Notes: generated by a model from the letters alone, not told the origin. Positions 1-8,523 are shown, numbered from the stretch's first letter. The stretch is DNA of 64,000 nt from Myxococcales bacterium (GCA_016794365.1 JAEUKB010000027.1:1-64000); one strand, 5' to 3'. Program-made: numbers and translations.

Positions 1-2
1 AC

Positions 3-1268
3 TACCACTACATGCTCGACATTGAGCACATCGATGGCGACATGATGAAGCGCTATCGTGCCCCCGGAGAGCGGATTGGCGATCTGTTCAAAGCCGATGG
101 CAATGCTGGCGCAGTCGAAGGTCCGTTTGGCGTCTCCGATGAATCCACACTCACGCTAAACCCAACCTGTCCGATGTGGACCATCGACGACCGCTACAAG
201 TTCACCTACGACCGCAAGACCTACAACTGGGACAACAACAGCAAGCTCCGCACCATGATCGAGACCGTAAACTCGCTGCGTGCGACTGCGGTTGCGACCA
301 ACAACTTCACGGCGCTCAAGCAGTACCTGGTCGATCACTTCGACATCCAGAAGATGATCGATTACATCGCGCTCCGTAACTGGTCTGAACCGTGGGATGA
401 AGGCTTTCACAACCACTTCCTGTATCAGCGCGCTTCCGACGGAAAGTGGCTGATGATCCCGCAGGACAAAGACCGGGAATTCGGTGAGCAGTACGGCTGG
501 GTTGGGGGCCGATCCTTCTTTGTTGGGGAAGAAGGGAATGGTCAGTACAACCGGCTCAAAGACGCGATGATCAAGTGCTTCCGTAACGAGATCCGCGCGC
601 GCATCATCGAGCTAGACAAGACCGGCGTGCTGAATCCGCAGACCTATCAAGCCAAGGTTGCCGAAGCGGCCAATACGTTCAGCATCACGGACTATGTGTC
701 GTCTCCTGCGGCGGTGAACATCTGCAACTACTACACCGAGCTAAACAACCTGATGATGTTCGGGAACTACCGACATCTCGATGTGCTCGACTTGGCGGAA
801 GAACAAAACTGCACCGCAGCAACGTGTGGGCTCAAGGCAGACATGTACCAGACCATGGCCGGGGATCTGACCCGCGACTTTGCCAAGGCCACGCTCAAGA
901 CCTCGAAGGTTTCGCCGACCATCAACTTCGACTTTGGCGCAGGAACGCCCGATCCTCAGGTTCCGGCAGATGGTTTCCAGATTCGCTGGACCGGCAAGGT
1001 CGTTCCGCGCTTTACGGAAACGTACACCTTCTACACGCAGACCGATGAAGGAGTGCGCCTGTGGGTGAACGGAACACCGCTTGTCAATCAGTGGAAGGAT
1101 CAGACGGTGACGGAATACAGCGCGACGATCAGTCTGACAGCCGGAGTCCCCGTCACGATCACCATGGAATACTACGAAGCAACTGGCGTCGCCTCGGCCA
1201 AGCTCCTTTGGTCGAGTCCTTCGACGTACAAGCAGATCATCCCGACGACTCGCCTGCTGCCGATGTAA
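3..1268 (+). CDS. CotH kinase family protein with C-terminal PA14 domain, 5' end outside the window
   Basis: The frame is open to the window edge, so the true start lies upstream; the Met codon at 12 is internal. The first two thirds read as the C-terminal part of a CotH-type atypical kinase. They include the active-site-like stretch IPQDKDREFG (about residue 153), which corresponds to the wDxNxxFG signature of CotH proteins. The last 110 residues or so form a PA14 beta-barrel (FQIRWTGKV, ETYTFYTQTDEGVRLWVNG, ending LLWSSPS), usually a carbohydrate-binding module. CotH proteins phosphorylate spore-coat or other secreted proteins. The pairing with PA14 suggests an extracytoplasmic protein, but the signal peptide is not visible. 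A VTC and a DUF4956 gene follow downstream, a grouping I recall as recurrent with CotH genes. The family call is fairly secure; the substrate is unknown. Confidence 0.8.
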   Translation, partial: YHYMLDIEHIDGDMMKRYRAPGERIGDLFKADGNAGAVEGPFGVSDESTLTLNPTCPMWTIDDRYKFTYDRKTYNWDNNSKLRTMIETVNSLRATAVATNNFTALKQYLVDHFDIQKMIDYIALRNWSEPWDEGFHNHFLYQRASDGKWLMIPQDKDREFGEQYGWVGGRSFFVGEEGNGQYNRLKDAMIKCFRNEIRARIIELDKTGVLNPQTYQAKVAEAANTFSITDYVSSPAAVNICNYYTELNNLMMFGNYRHLDVLDLAEEQNCTAATCGLKADMYQTMAGDLTRDFAKATLKTSKVSPTINFDFGAGTPDPQVPADGFQIRWTGKVVPRFTETYTFYTQTDEGVRLWVNGTPLVNQWKDQTVTEYSATISLTAGVPVTITMEYYEATGVASAKLLWSSPSTYKQIIPTTRLLPM

Positions 1269-1328
1269 GGCGGTCAGGTGACGCAGACTCCGCAAGTACC
1301 TCTCTTCGCGCGTTCCTTTCGCGTCCCT

Positions 1329-1351
1329 GCGGCAGCGATGTAGGCTGCCGC
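1329..1351 (+). terminator. Hairpin after the CotH gene, possible terminator
   Basis: A perfect 8-bp stem, GCGGCAGC pairing with GCTGCCGC across a 7-nt loop, lies 60 bp past the CotH stop. No run of T follows, so it may be a weak terminator or a processing or attenuation hairpin. It separates the CotH gene from the promoter-like TATAAT of the next operon. Confidence 0.35.
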
Positions 1352-1413
1352 GCACTCAGCTTTCAGACGACAAAGCACACGAATCACCCTGGATGTAACA
1401 ACTTCGTTGCTTG

Positions 1414-1419
1414 TATAAT
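1414..1419 (+). promoter_or_regulatory. Candidate -10 element (TATAAT) for the TolC-VTC-DUF4956-HlyD operon
   Basis: A perfect TATAAT occurs in otherwise GC-rich sequence, 100 bp upstream of the chosen ATG of the TolC-like gene. No good -35 hexamer sits 16-18 bp upstream. The hexamer overlaps the extreme TTG codon that would begin the longest reading frame, which argues against that TTG as the start. Confidence 0.4.
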
Positions 1420-1518
1420 TGGCACGTTGTGGAAGGACGCGACGTTGCGGGGGTAGTCCGTCGCTCTGTTCCTCGAGTCTCGCGTGCTGGTGATTCGAGC
1501 TGCGCGCTTAGGTGCTGG

Positions 1519-2817
1519 ATGTGGCTTATGGCTGTCACGGTTGTGCTGGGTCTTTTGTGCGCGGAGTCTGCCGTGGCGCAAGTGGTACAGGCACAGTCCG
1601 TGAACGCAAAGGAGCCCGCACAGGAGTCCTCCGCAACGACCGGAATCAGTGAGGATGAAGCCGTCCTGCAAGCGCTGAAACAGAATCCCGAGCTGCGCGC
1701 ATTCCGCAAGCAACACGCGGTCGCGGAAGGAGAGATCCTAAGCGCCACCGCCATTGAGAATCCGACCGTACAGTTTCAGCTCGTTCACGTTCAGACCGGC
1801 GCACAGATGGGCTTTGCCATCACGCTCAAGTGGACGCCACCGCAGCCCGTGGTGTTTTCCGCCAGTCGCTCTGCTGCGCGTGCCCACCTAGAGCAGGTCA
1901 AGTACGAGATCGCCGACAAAGAGTGGTCGATTGCCAACCAGGTTCGGCTGGCACACTCCACACTGCTGACGCTGCAACAGCAACGAGCGCTGTATGACCA
2001 GATGCTCGCGCTGCGCAAGCAAATGATTGAGCTGCTCAAGACCCGCATCACGCACGGCGCAGCGACCCGCATTGAGCTGAACATGCTTCAGCTTTCGATG
2101 CTGTTTGCGCAGCGTGACCTGGATGATCTGCTCCTGAAACAGACCGATTCTCAGTCGCAGCTTCACACGCTGCTTGGGCTGTTGTCCGCAGCACCGATCG
2201 ATGTCAGGGGCCAGACCTCTGTTAGTCAGGAACCCAGCCCGCTGCCGGATGCAGATGCCCTGGCGGAACAAGCGCTCGCAGCCCGTCCGGCACTCAAAGC
2301 CGCACAGTCCAAGATCGCGCAAAAGGAACAGCTCTTGCGCGTCGAAAAGGCCAAGCGCTGGCCCTGGTTTGAACTCAGCGGTCGCTATCGCTCGACCAAC
2401 TCCATCAACTATCCCAACGAAGGACTGGTCGGGATTGAGTTTCCGCTGCCAGTGCTCAACTGGAACAGTGGACCCGTCAAGATCGCAGCAGCAGAGCTGG
2501 ATCTCGAGCAAGCGCTCGCCCAAGCCCAGATTCAGACCTTGAAGCAAGCGGTCTACCGCGCACACGCAGCACTACAGACACGCCGCAACATCGTGCTTCG
2601 CTATCAAAAGGAAGTGCTGCCAGTCGTCGCAGAACACGAACAGCTGATGGAGCTGGCGCTACGCGGTGGACAGCTCGATCTGGTGGCTCTGCTCAGCAGC
2701 GAAGAGAGTGCGTTACGGGCCCAAAAGGAATACCAAGAAGCGCGTCTTAGCTTTCGCAGAGCGTGGCTGGCCTTAGAAGCAGCCGTCGGCACTCCGCTTG
2801 CGGAGGTCGCCAAGTGA
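1519..2817 (+). CDS. TolC/CzcC-family outer membrane efflux protein
   Basis: Predicted 432-residue outer-membrane channel of the TolC family. The frame is open from a TTG at 1411, but the ATG at 1519 gives a clean Sec signal peptide (hydrophobic core, cleavage after AESAVA) and has a weak AGGTG upstream. The mature part is almost entirely alpha-helical and Gln/Leu/Ala-rich, with the two-fold internal repeat typical of the family. Each half begins near an 'AL..NPEL' or 'AL.ARPALKAA' stretch (about residues 25-40 and 225-240). Length matches CzcC-type channels (about 420). The stop overlaps the GTG start of the VTC gene and an HlyD adaptor lies three genes on, so it probably supplies the outer-membrane exit of a tripartite machine. 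No inner-membrane RND or ABC pump is encoded nearby. Confidence 0.85.
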   Translation: MWLMAVTVVLGLLCAESAVAQVVQAQSVNAKEPAQESSATTGISEDEAVLQALKQNPELRAFRKQHAVAEGEILSATAIENPTVQFQLVHVQTGAQMGFAITLKWTPPQPVVFSASRSAARAHLEQVKYEIADKEWSIANQVRLAHSTLLTLQQQRALYDQMLALRKQMIELLKTRITHGAATRIELNMLQLSMLFAQRDLDDLLLKQTDSQSQLHTLLGLLSAAPIDVRGQTSVSQEPSPLPDADALAEQALAARPALKAAQSKIAQKEQLLRVEKAKRWPWFELSGRYRSTNSINYPNEGLVGIEFPLPVLNWNSGPVKIAAAELDLEQALAQAQIQTLKQAVYRAHAALQTRRNIVLRYQKEVLPVVAEHEQLMELALRGGQLDLVALLSSEESALRAQKEYQEARLSFRRAWLALEAAVGTPLAEVAK

Positions 2818-3617
2818 AAAAAGAGACGATCTCTTTTGAGCGCTTCGAGTTCAAGTACTGGCTCACCGAGCCGATGGTGAAGCAGATCTTGGACATGACC
2901 TCTTCCTATCTGCGCTGCGATGACTGGGCGCTCGGTGGACAGCGGAATACGTCTCTGTATCTGGACTCCAGCGATCACGACTTTCTGGATCTGCACGTAC
3001 AGGGAGCCCCCGATCGCAGCAAGCTACGGATTCGCGCCTACGGATCGCCCCCTTCTGGACCGGCGTTTTTTGAAGTGAAGCGCAAGGTCAAGCGGGTGAC
3101 GTTCAAAGATCGCGCGATCGTTCCGATGGATGCGGTCCCGGCACTGCTGCGGGGCGAGATTCCGTCTACCTTGCGACTCAAGTCCGCAGAGGAGCAGCGT
3201 ACGCTCGACCACTTCCTGTATCTGATGCTGGTCCATCGCGCCGTTCCGCAGGTGATTGTGTCCTGTCGCAGAGAGGCGTTTACCTCGATTGATCCCGCTG
3301 AAGAGGTCCGGCTGACCATCGATCGCGACATCATGTATCAGCCAGCGCGCGGGCCGACCCTGGTTGGCGATCCCAGCGCCTGGATTCATCTGTGTGGACA
3401 AGGGAACTATGAACCGGAAGCCTCCAGCTTGATCGAGCTGAAGTTCCGAGGCAGTGCGCCCCTGTGGGTGGGAGAAGTGATTCAGAAGCTCCAGCTGTCT
3501 GTCTCTGCATGTTCCAAGTACGTGATGGCCATGACCATGGAAGAGCTAGGCCCCGATGCCCTGACTGGTCCTGATCTCGCGCAGTGGCCACCACCACGCG
3601 CCGCCAGGGAGTCCTAA
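2814..3617 (+). CDS. VTC-domain polyphosphate polymerase-like protein
   Basis: A 267-residue soluble protein matching the VTC catalytic tunnel domain (yeast Vtc4 family, which makes polyphosphate from ATP). Expected basic and acidic tunnel residues are visible in order: FEFKYWL (Lys14), NTSLYLDS, KLRIRAYG (Arg72, Arg74), FFEVKRK (Glu87, Lys89), VSCRREAF, VRLTIDRD and SLIELKFRG. The set of charged catalytic positions therefore looks complete and the enzyme probably active. The GTG start overlaps the preceding stop and has GGAGG seven bases upstream. Longer frames from 2763 would enter the TolC gene. The neighbouring DUF4956 gene starts two bases after the stop, implying a complex at the inner membrane. 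It may polymerise phosphate or modify a substrate as other triphosphate-tunnel enzymes do; the actual product is inferred. Confidence 0.87.
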   Translation: MKKETISFERFEFKYWLTEPMVKQILDMTSSYLRCDDWALGGQRNTSLYLDSSDHDFLDLHVQGAPDRSKLRIRAYGSPPSGPAFFEVKRKVKRVTFKDRAIVPMDAVPALLRGEIPSTLRLKSAEEQRTLDHFLYLMLVHRAVPQVIVSCRREAFTSIDPAEEVRLTIDRDIMYQPARGPTLVGDPSAWIHLCGQGNYEPEASSLIELKFRGSAPLWVGEVIQKLQLSVSACSKYVMAMTMEELGPDALTGPDLAQWPPPRAARES

Positions 3618-3618
3618 G

Positions 3619-4272
3619 ATGGAGACTCGGATCGGCTGGGATCTCGCGCTCGCTGCGCTCCTTCTGTCCTATGCGCTGTCGATGACCATCTCGTGGGTCT
3701 ATGTCGCAACGTATAGCGGGCTGTCCTATGTTCGTAGCTTCGCCACCACGCTTGCGGTGGCCGGAGTGGTGGCAGCCATTGTCATGCTGGCCATTGGTGA
3801 TGATGTGGCGCGCGGGCTCGGTCTGGTCGGGGCGCTGACCGTCATTCGCTTCCGCACCTCGCTCAAAGACACACGCGACCTGATGTTCGCTTTTGCTGCG
3901 CTCAGCATCGGTGTGGCCTGCGGCGTCCTGGCCTTTTCCATCGCCATCTTGGGCACTGCGGTCTTTTGCTGCGCAATGGCCTATCTGTCCTTTTCAGAGT
4001 TCGGCTCCCGCAGGCTGTATAACGCCGTGCTGCGTCTTCAGGTCCCGGCAGGAGCGGACGAGCAGCGCGCCATCAGCCAAGCGCTGGCCAAGTTCGCACC
4101 GAGCTTTGTGCTCATCAACATGCGCGACCTGGGCGGCGGCACGCAGGAGCATGCCTATCACCTCAAGCTACGCAGCGCCGCCGAAAAGGGCCAGATCCTC
4201 AAGTCCGTCAGTGCCATCAGCGGAGTCAGTGGCGCAACGCTGCTGATGCAGGATACCTCGATTGAGCCTTAA
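3619..4272 (+). CDS. DUF4956 integral membrane protein
   Basis: A 217-residue protein. Hydrophobic segments at about residues 7-30, 40-62 and 85-115 are followed by a roughly 90-residue soluble C-terminal domain. The family signature is visible: GLVGALTVIRFRTSLKDTRDLMFAFAAL is split across the second and third membrane segments, with the invariant IRFRT...KD. DUF4956 proteins commonly sit next to VTC and CotH genes; their biochemical role is not established. The gene starts two bases after the VTC stop and its own stop overlaps the HlyD start, so all are probably made from one message. I infer a membrane anchor or channel for the VTC enzyme, possibly threading polymer across the membrane as the VTC complex does in yeast vacuoles. 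Confidence 0.85.
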   Translation: METRIGWDLALAALLLSYALSMTISWVYVATYSGLSYVRSFATTLAVAGVVAAIVMLAIGDDVARGLGLVGALTVIRFRTSLKDTRDLMFAFAALSIGVACGVLAFSIAILGTAVFCCAMAYLSFSEFGSRRLYNAVLRLQVPAGADEQRAISQALAKFAPSFVLINMRDLGGGTQEHAYHLKLRSAAEKGQILKSVSAISGVSGATLLMQDTSIEP

Positions 4273-5311
4273 AGACTCCATACGATCCCTGATTGGGAGG
4301 ATTCCGGCCTGGCTGCTGGTCGCCCTGGCGGGGGCAGGCTTTTGGGCACTGTCTCGCGGCATGACGCTTGGACCCGGCACCGCAGTCGGCTACGCAGAAG
4401 AGCAGGTCTATTCCGTAGCCCCCCTACAGGCCGGACGGATCAAGGAGCTGCGCGTCACCCTGGGTCAAGCGGTCAAGGCCGGAGACATCTTGGTGCAGCT
4501 TGATACACGCCAGCTCGAGCTGCGCAAGCAGAAGGTCCAGGCCGAGCTTGAGCAGGCCAAGGCCCAGCTTCTGGCTGAACAGGATCTCCAAGCCGCCCAG
4601 CTCGCACGCAGTCAGCTTCAGGCGGTGCGCGCCAATGCCGATGTCCAGCGAATGCGCGCAGAGCTGCGCGAGGTCGATCAGTCCGTCAAGCGGCTGTCCA
4701 ACCTGACCACGCAGCGGCTGGTCCGGGCAGATGATGTCGAAGCGGCGCGCAAGCAGCAAAAGGCCCTGGCCGCCGAGCTGTCCGCGCGTCCACATGGCCC
4801 GGTGAAAGACCTGGAACAGATGGGCCTGCGCCCTCGACCCCTGTCCGAGCAGCAGAAGCGCCTAGAGCAGCGGCTCGGTCCGCAGCATGTCGCCATCTCT
4901 GTTCATGAAGCCGAGCTGGCGCAGATCGAGTACGAGATCGGGGAGCTGACCCTGCGCGCCCCAGTCGATGGCCAGGTCGGCATGATCTTGCATCGGGTAG
5001 GCGATGTCGTCAGTGCTGGGATGCCGGTGGTCACGCTCATCACCAGTCGCCCCGGACACATCGTCACCTATGTTCCAGAGCGCCAGGTCCGTAGCTATCC
5101 ACTTGGCACGGCGGTCACGCTGCGCAAGATCGGCGTCGCGGTGGCAGCCATGCGTGCGCACGTTGTCGAGCTGGCCCCCATGATAGAAGAAGTCCCGGTG
5201 AGAGCCCGTCCAACCCCGTCAGTCCCCGCTTGGGGTCGGCGCATTGTGATCAAGCTCGACGATCCGGTGTCGCTTCTGCCAGGAGACGCATTCCGTGTCA
5301 GCACTCGTTAG
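4262..5311 (+). CDS. HlyD-family periplasmic adaptor (membrane fusion) protein
   Basis: A 349-residue type I secretion/efflux adaptor. One N-terminal membrane anchor lies at about residues 14-33. Next comes a first half-lipoyl segment (SVAPLQAGRIKELRVTLGQ, about 46-65), then a long Gln/Glu/Arg-rich coiled-coil hairpin (about 80-220). The second half-lipoyl motif is LRAPVDGQVG with GDVVSAGMPV, and a beta-barrel closes the protein. The start is a TTG overlapping the DUF4956 stop; AGGA lies eight bases upstream, and no better ATG is available before the membrane anchor. With the TolC-like gene of the same operon it could bridge inner and outer membranes. The missing inner-membrane transporter is noteworthy, since DUF4956 is the only polytopic protein in the operon. 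Confidence 0.85.
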   Translation: MSLKDSIRSLIGRIPAWLLVALAGAGFWALSRGMTLGPGTAVGYAEEQVYSVAPLQAGRIKELRVTLGQAVKAGDILVQLDTRQLELRKQKVQAELEQAKAQLLAEQDLQAAQLARSQLQAVRANADVQRMRAELREVDQSVKRLSNLTTQRLVRADDVEAARKQQKALAAELSARPHGPVKDLEQMGLRPRPLSEQQKRLEQRLGPQHVAISVHEAELAQIEYEIGELTLRAPVDGQVGMILHRVGDVVSAGMPVVTLITSRPGHIVTYVPERQVRSYPLGTAVTLRKIGVAVAAMRAHVVELAPMIEEVPVRARPTPSVPAWGRRIVIKLDDPVSLLPGDAFRVSTR

Positions 5312-6245
5312 GTGGTTTGTCGCTGCAATCAGCCTACTTGGAGAGCCAGCACCGCTGTCTGTTCCTGCGTCTTTGCTTGCGCGCACCACCATGCCAGAGC
5401 CTTCAGGAATCGTCTGGAGCCCGGCGCTGTCCCGCTACATCGTGATCAGCGATGATACCGGGCTCAAGGAAAGCGGAACCAACCACATTCCTTGGCTGTT
5501 TACCGTAAGCCGAGAAGGAGCGTTCGATGCCGAGCCACTGCCCATCAGTGGACTCGACAAGCTCAACGATGCAGAGGCCATCTGCCCCGGCCCGGCCCAG
5601 ACCTTCTTGCTGACCACCTCGCACTCCGCGAACAAGAAGGGACAGGACAAAAAGAAGCGGCGTCGGCTCTATCAGCTCTCGCTTCGCGATCACGCGCTTC
5701 ACATCGAAGCACAGTTCGACCTGGCAGACGCCATCGCTGCATCTGGGCTGCTGCCGACCCCTTCTGTTGATATCGAAGCGCTGGCTTTTCATCACGATGA
5801 TCTCTATGTCGGGCTCAAGTCCCCGCAGAGCGCAGCGGGCGAAGCCCTGATCCTTCGGGTCCGCGAGGTGATGCGAGCGCTCAAGCAAGGCGCGCTATCG
5901 CCAAGTAGCATCCAGGTGTTTGCCAAGCTGCCACTGCGGGTCGAGCACAGCGGAGCCCAGATCATCCAAGGAATCTCCGACATGAGCTTTCTGGCCGATG
6001 GCTCACTTGCCCTTTTGGCCAACAGTCCCAAGCAGCTTCCTCACGATGGCGGAGGCGCGCTGTGGCTGCGCAAGCCGGATGGATCCCTTGTGCTGCTGCG
6101 CCGCTTTGTCGGGCTCAAACCGGAAGGCGTGACGGTGTCCCACGATGGCAAGTCCCTGCTCGTCGTCTTTGACAACGATCGCAAGCAGCCACTGTGGATT
6201 CACTTTCCCTTGCCAGCCGTCCTGGGCCCAAGGCCACCACGCTAG
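5295..6245 (+). CDS. Secreted beta-propeller protein, SdiA-regulated/phytase-like
   Basis: A 316-residue protein starting at GTG 5295 (AGGAG nine bases upstream), overlapping the HlyD stop by 17 bp. A short hydrophobic N-terminus may export it. The body has recurring beta-blade motifs: 'EPSGIVWSPALSRYIVISDD', 'DAEAICPG', 'VDIEALAFHHDDLYVGLKSP', 'ISDMSFLADGSLALLAN', 'PEGVTVSHDGKSLLVVFDND'. This pattern is typical of SdiA-regulated or esterase-like phytase-fold propellers, which bind calcium and phosphorylated or lipid ligands. Its place at the end of a VTC operon makes a phosphate-ester-related role attractive, but I see no diagnostic catalytic motif. The fold call is moderate; the function is inferred. 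Confidence 0.6.
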   Translation: MSALVRWFVAAISLLGEPAPLSVPASLLARTTMPEPSGIVWSPALSRYIVISDDTGLKESGTNHIPWLFTVSREGAFDAEPLPISGLDKLNDAEAICPGPAQTFLLTTSHSANKKGQDKKKRRRLYQLSLRDHALHIEAQFDLADAIAASGLLPTPSVDIEALAFHHDDLYVGLKSPQSAAGEALILRVREVMRALKQGALSPSSIQVFAKLPLRVEHSGAQIIQGISDMSFLADGSLALLANSPKQLPHDGGGALWLRKPDGSLVLLRRFVGLKPEGVTVSHDGKSLLVVFDNDRKQPLWIHFPLPAVLGPRPPR

Positions 6246-6264
6246 CGAGCGGATACAGGAAGGT

Positions 6265-7215
6265 CTACTGGACGAAGTCTTTGTTGCGGGTCGGCATGAT
6301 CTCGCCGCCGTGACGTGTGGCCACGACGCCCGAGATGGATCGATAGGTGCTACCGACCGTTGGGAACGCCGTGGCACCGGATGGATAGTAGTCCGAGTCG
6401 TAGGTGTTGCCCCAGTCCGTCATCCCTGGCGTGGTCTGAAAGCCACCACCAGTCACCGCTGAAACGAGCAGCGAGCCCGAAGACGGAGCCAGCGTGACAG
6501 ACATTCCTTCGTACTTGTTCCAGGTCGTTCCCTTGTGGGACACAAACTGGGCAAACACTGTCGGATCACTGATCACCAGCGGCGTGATGGTCTGATCCTC
6601 TGTGAGGATCTCGATCGACTCCACAAAGAGCTGGTGTTCCACCACCGTCATCGGCGGGTTGTTATCGACTTCCACAATCAGCCGACCCCGGACACGGACG
6701 TTGTCTCCCTTGCCCACGGTGTTTAGCAAGGTGCCGCTGGTGCTGGCAGAGGGACAGTCCTTGCCAGTAGAAGACGGACTCGGTGCCATCGGACCAATCG
6801 CCTTCACCACCAGACCGCACGGCGGAGTCGTACACGTCGCATCCTGCACCCAGATCTGATAGCGACACTGCTGGTTGGCAGCGTTTACGTACTTATCAAC
6901 CTTGGTCACGGTCACCACACGGTCCAGCACCACGCGGACTCCGTTGCCGTAGGGTCCGTTGCCTGGATCCGTATCAATCTGATTGATGGTTGCGGGGACG
7001 TAATTGTACATAAGCGCCATATCGGGAGGCGTCACCATCATCGGCGTCTCCGTCGTTGACGAGCAGCCACTCGCCAGCAGCGCCGCACAGCCCAGGCCGG
7101 AAAGCAGCGCCAAGGTCTGCTGGCTGTACAGAGCCTGCGTGGACTGAAGCAGACGACTGTGAACCCGGTTCCAAACTCGCTGCACAAACGATTGATTGGG
7201 GACGTGCTTACTCAT
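6265..7215 (-). CDS. Hypothetical outer-membrane lipoprotein
   Basis: A 316-residue protein with an unusually long basic N-region before a hydrophobic stretch and a lipobox, ALLASGC (Cys at about residue 51). This makes it a lipoprotein matured by signal peptidase II. The residue after Cys is Ser, favouring outer-membrane sorting. The mature region begins with a Thr/Pro-rich linker and contains a segment with beta-rich, OB-like character (VVTVTKVDKY...YQIWVQDA...GDNVRVRGRLIVEV). It has several Cys that could pair (QQCRY, DATCTTPPC, GKDCPS). The end (ISGVVATRHGGEIMPTRNKDF) resembles nucleic-acid- or sugar-binding OB domains of secreted proteins. No family is recognised. It is transcribed toward the preceding operon and divergently from the CysZ-like gene. 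Confidence 0.7.
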   Translation of the reverse strand: MSKHVPNQSFVQRVWNRVHSRLLQSTQALYSQQTLALLSGLGCAALLASGCSSTTETPMMVTPPDMALMYNYVPATINQIDTDPGNGPYGNGVRVVLDRVVTVTKVDKYVNAANQQCRYQIWVQDATCTTPPCGLVVKAIGPMAPSPSSTGKDCPSASTSGTLLNTVGKGDNVRVRGRLIVEVDNNPPMTVVEHQLFVESIEILTEDQTITPLVISDPTVFAQFVSHKGTTWNKYEGMSVTLAPSSGSLLVSAVTGGGFQTTPGMTDWGNTYDSDYYPSGATAFPTVGSTYRSISGVVATRHGGEIMPTRNKDFVQ

Positions 7216-7354
7216 GGAATAATCATCCTAAGAAGAGGAAGTCTCCCTCGAGCGTACGGTGAGCTGTGAGCGTCGTCAAACTGAAACTTTGGCCACAGCG
7301 ACAGCACACTTCGCAGTCTCATCAAGCGCCAGGTCAGACAAAAACGGCAAGATC

Positions 7355-8113
7355 ATGACCCCCATGAAATCGGCTCCCCAGCTCGGCTTTGTTCACGGAA
7401 TCCGAACCATCTTTCGCGCCACGACCATCCTGCGTGAGCAGCCGCAGATCCTGCGACTGCTCCTGATTCCGCTCGTACTGACTGCCGCGCTGGATGTCGC
7501 CGCCTTCGTCACAAGCTACGGCTGGCTGCATGCACAGCTGGTTTCCTACCTGCCGCAAGGGGATCTGTGGGCCGCGCTGCGGGGTCTTCTGAGCATCATC
7601 ACGGGTGTGCTGGTGCTGTTCGGACTGGCGTGGACCTTCGACATCGTCTACCTGCTGCTGTGCGAGCTGGTGATAGACAGCGTCTCTGAAGCGGTAGAGC
7701 AGCGGCTCACAGGTCGAACCCCGGAGGCAGCATCGGTCCGCGACAAGCTGCAAGGGCTGCTGCGCAGCATCGGCCAGTCCATGCTGCTGATGGGTGTCGG
7801 GCTGTGCGCGCTGCTGCTCGGGCTTGTGCCGCTTGTGGGGCCTCTGTTGGGAAGTGCGCTGTCTATCTCTGCGCTCGGCTATGGCTTTTTGTCGATTCCT
7901 GCCGGACGACGAGCCGTGACGCTGACCGAGCGACTCAACCTGGCGCGAGCACACCTGTCTGCCGTGATGGGGCTTGGCGTTCCCGTGTTTGTCGGCAGCC
8001 TGATTCCGTTTGGAAACCTGCTGCTCTTGCCGGTGTTTATCGTGGCCGGAACGCTGCTGTTTCTGGACATCGAAGCAAGTCGCGGCGCGGCGCAGCCCGG
8101 CAGACCGTCGTAA
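7355..8113 (+). CDS. CysZ/EI24-like integral membrane protein
   Basis: About 252 residues from the ATG at 7355; an upstream GTG at 7259 in the same frame would add a polar 32-residue leader without family resemblance, so I prefer the later start. The pattern matches EI24/CysZ: an N-terminal 'GFVHGIRTIFRA...LLLIPLVLTAALD', then four strongly hydrophobic segments, then a 'LGVPVFVGSLIPFGNLLLLPVFIVAGTLLF' segment near the end. CysZ proteins are sulfate channels, but many homologues in this group are uncharacterised. No sulfur-assimilation genes lie beside it. The call is to family level only. Confidence 0.7.
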   Translation: MTPMKSAPQLGFVHGIRTIFRATTILREQPQILRLLLIPLVLTAALDVAAFVTSYGWLHAQLVSYLPQGDLWAALRGLLSIITGVLVLFGLAWTFDIVYLLLCELVIDSVSEAVEQRLTGRTPEAASVRDKLQGLLRSIGQSMLLMGVGLCALLLGLVPLVGPLLGSALSISALGYGFLSIPAGRRAVTLTERLNLARAHLSAVMGLGVPVFVGSLIPFGNLLLLPVFIVAGTLLFLDIEASRGAAQPGRPS

Positions 8114-8138
8114 CACCGCACAAGACCCGTCCCCGCAG

Positions 8139-8482
8139 GGTCCCGACCCTGTGCAAGCTGGAGGGGCTGCCACTTTCGTAGGGTCTTTCCCCTTCCCCAT
8201 CGACTCGCGAAGGTCTTACCGAAGGGTCAGAACCTTCTTTGGCTGGGTCCGGCTGCGGTTTGGCAAAGGTCACGACCCTACGCAACCTGGGGATGCTGCC
8301 GCTTTTGCAGGGTCTAGACCCTTCCCCATCGGCTCGCTGGGGTCTTTGCGGAAGGTCACGACCCTGCGCCAGGTGGGCTTACCGTGCATAGGCAAAGGTC
8401 ACGACCCTGCGAACGCTGGATCGCACGCGCACACGGCAAGGTCTGGCGCTGGTCAGAAGGGAAAGATCAGGGGAAGAGCCAA
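8139..8482. repeat. Array of eight 43-bp imperfect tandem repeats, each starting GGTC
   Basis: Units begin at 8139, 8182, 8225, 8268, 8311, 8354, 8397 and 8440, exactly 43 bp apart. Most open with the palindrome GGTCNNGACC (exact at 8139, 8268, 8311, 8354 and 8397; degenerate at the others). Units 1 and 4 resemble each other, as do 2 and 5, and 3 and 6, so there is a 129-bp three-unit higher-order period. The array fills the gap between the CysZ-like gene and the convergent secreted-protein gene. It has no coding logic (43 is not a multiple of 3). A long open frame through it is an artefact of the repeat composition. Confidence 0.85.
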
Positions 8483-8523
8483 GGGAGCCCGGAGCCCGCA
8501 GCGGGACTCCACGGGATGGCAGG

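Noticed and set aside
1411..1518. TTG start at 1411 for the TolC-like gene
   Set aside because: It overlaps a perfect TATAAT and yields a 36-residue extension that breaks the signal peptide; ATG 1519 is better.
8139..8482. CRISPR array
   Set aside because: Regularly spaced, but there is no constant repeat with unique spacers; units diverge along their whole length and no cas gene is nearby.
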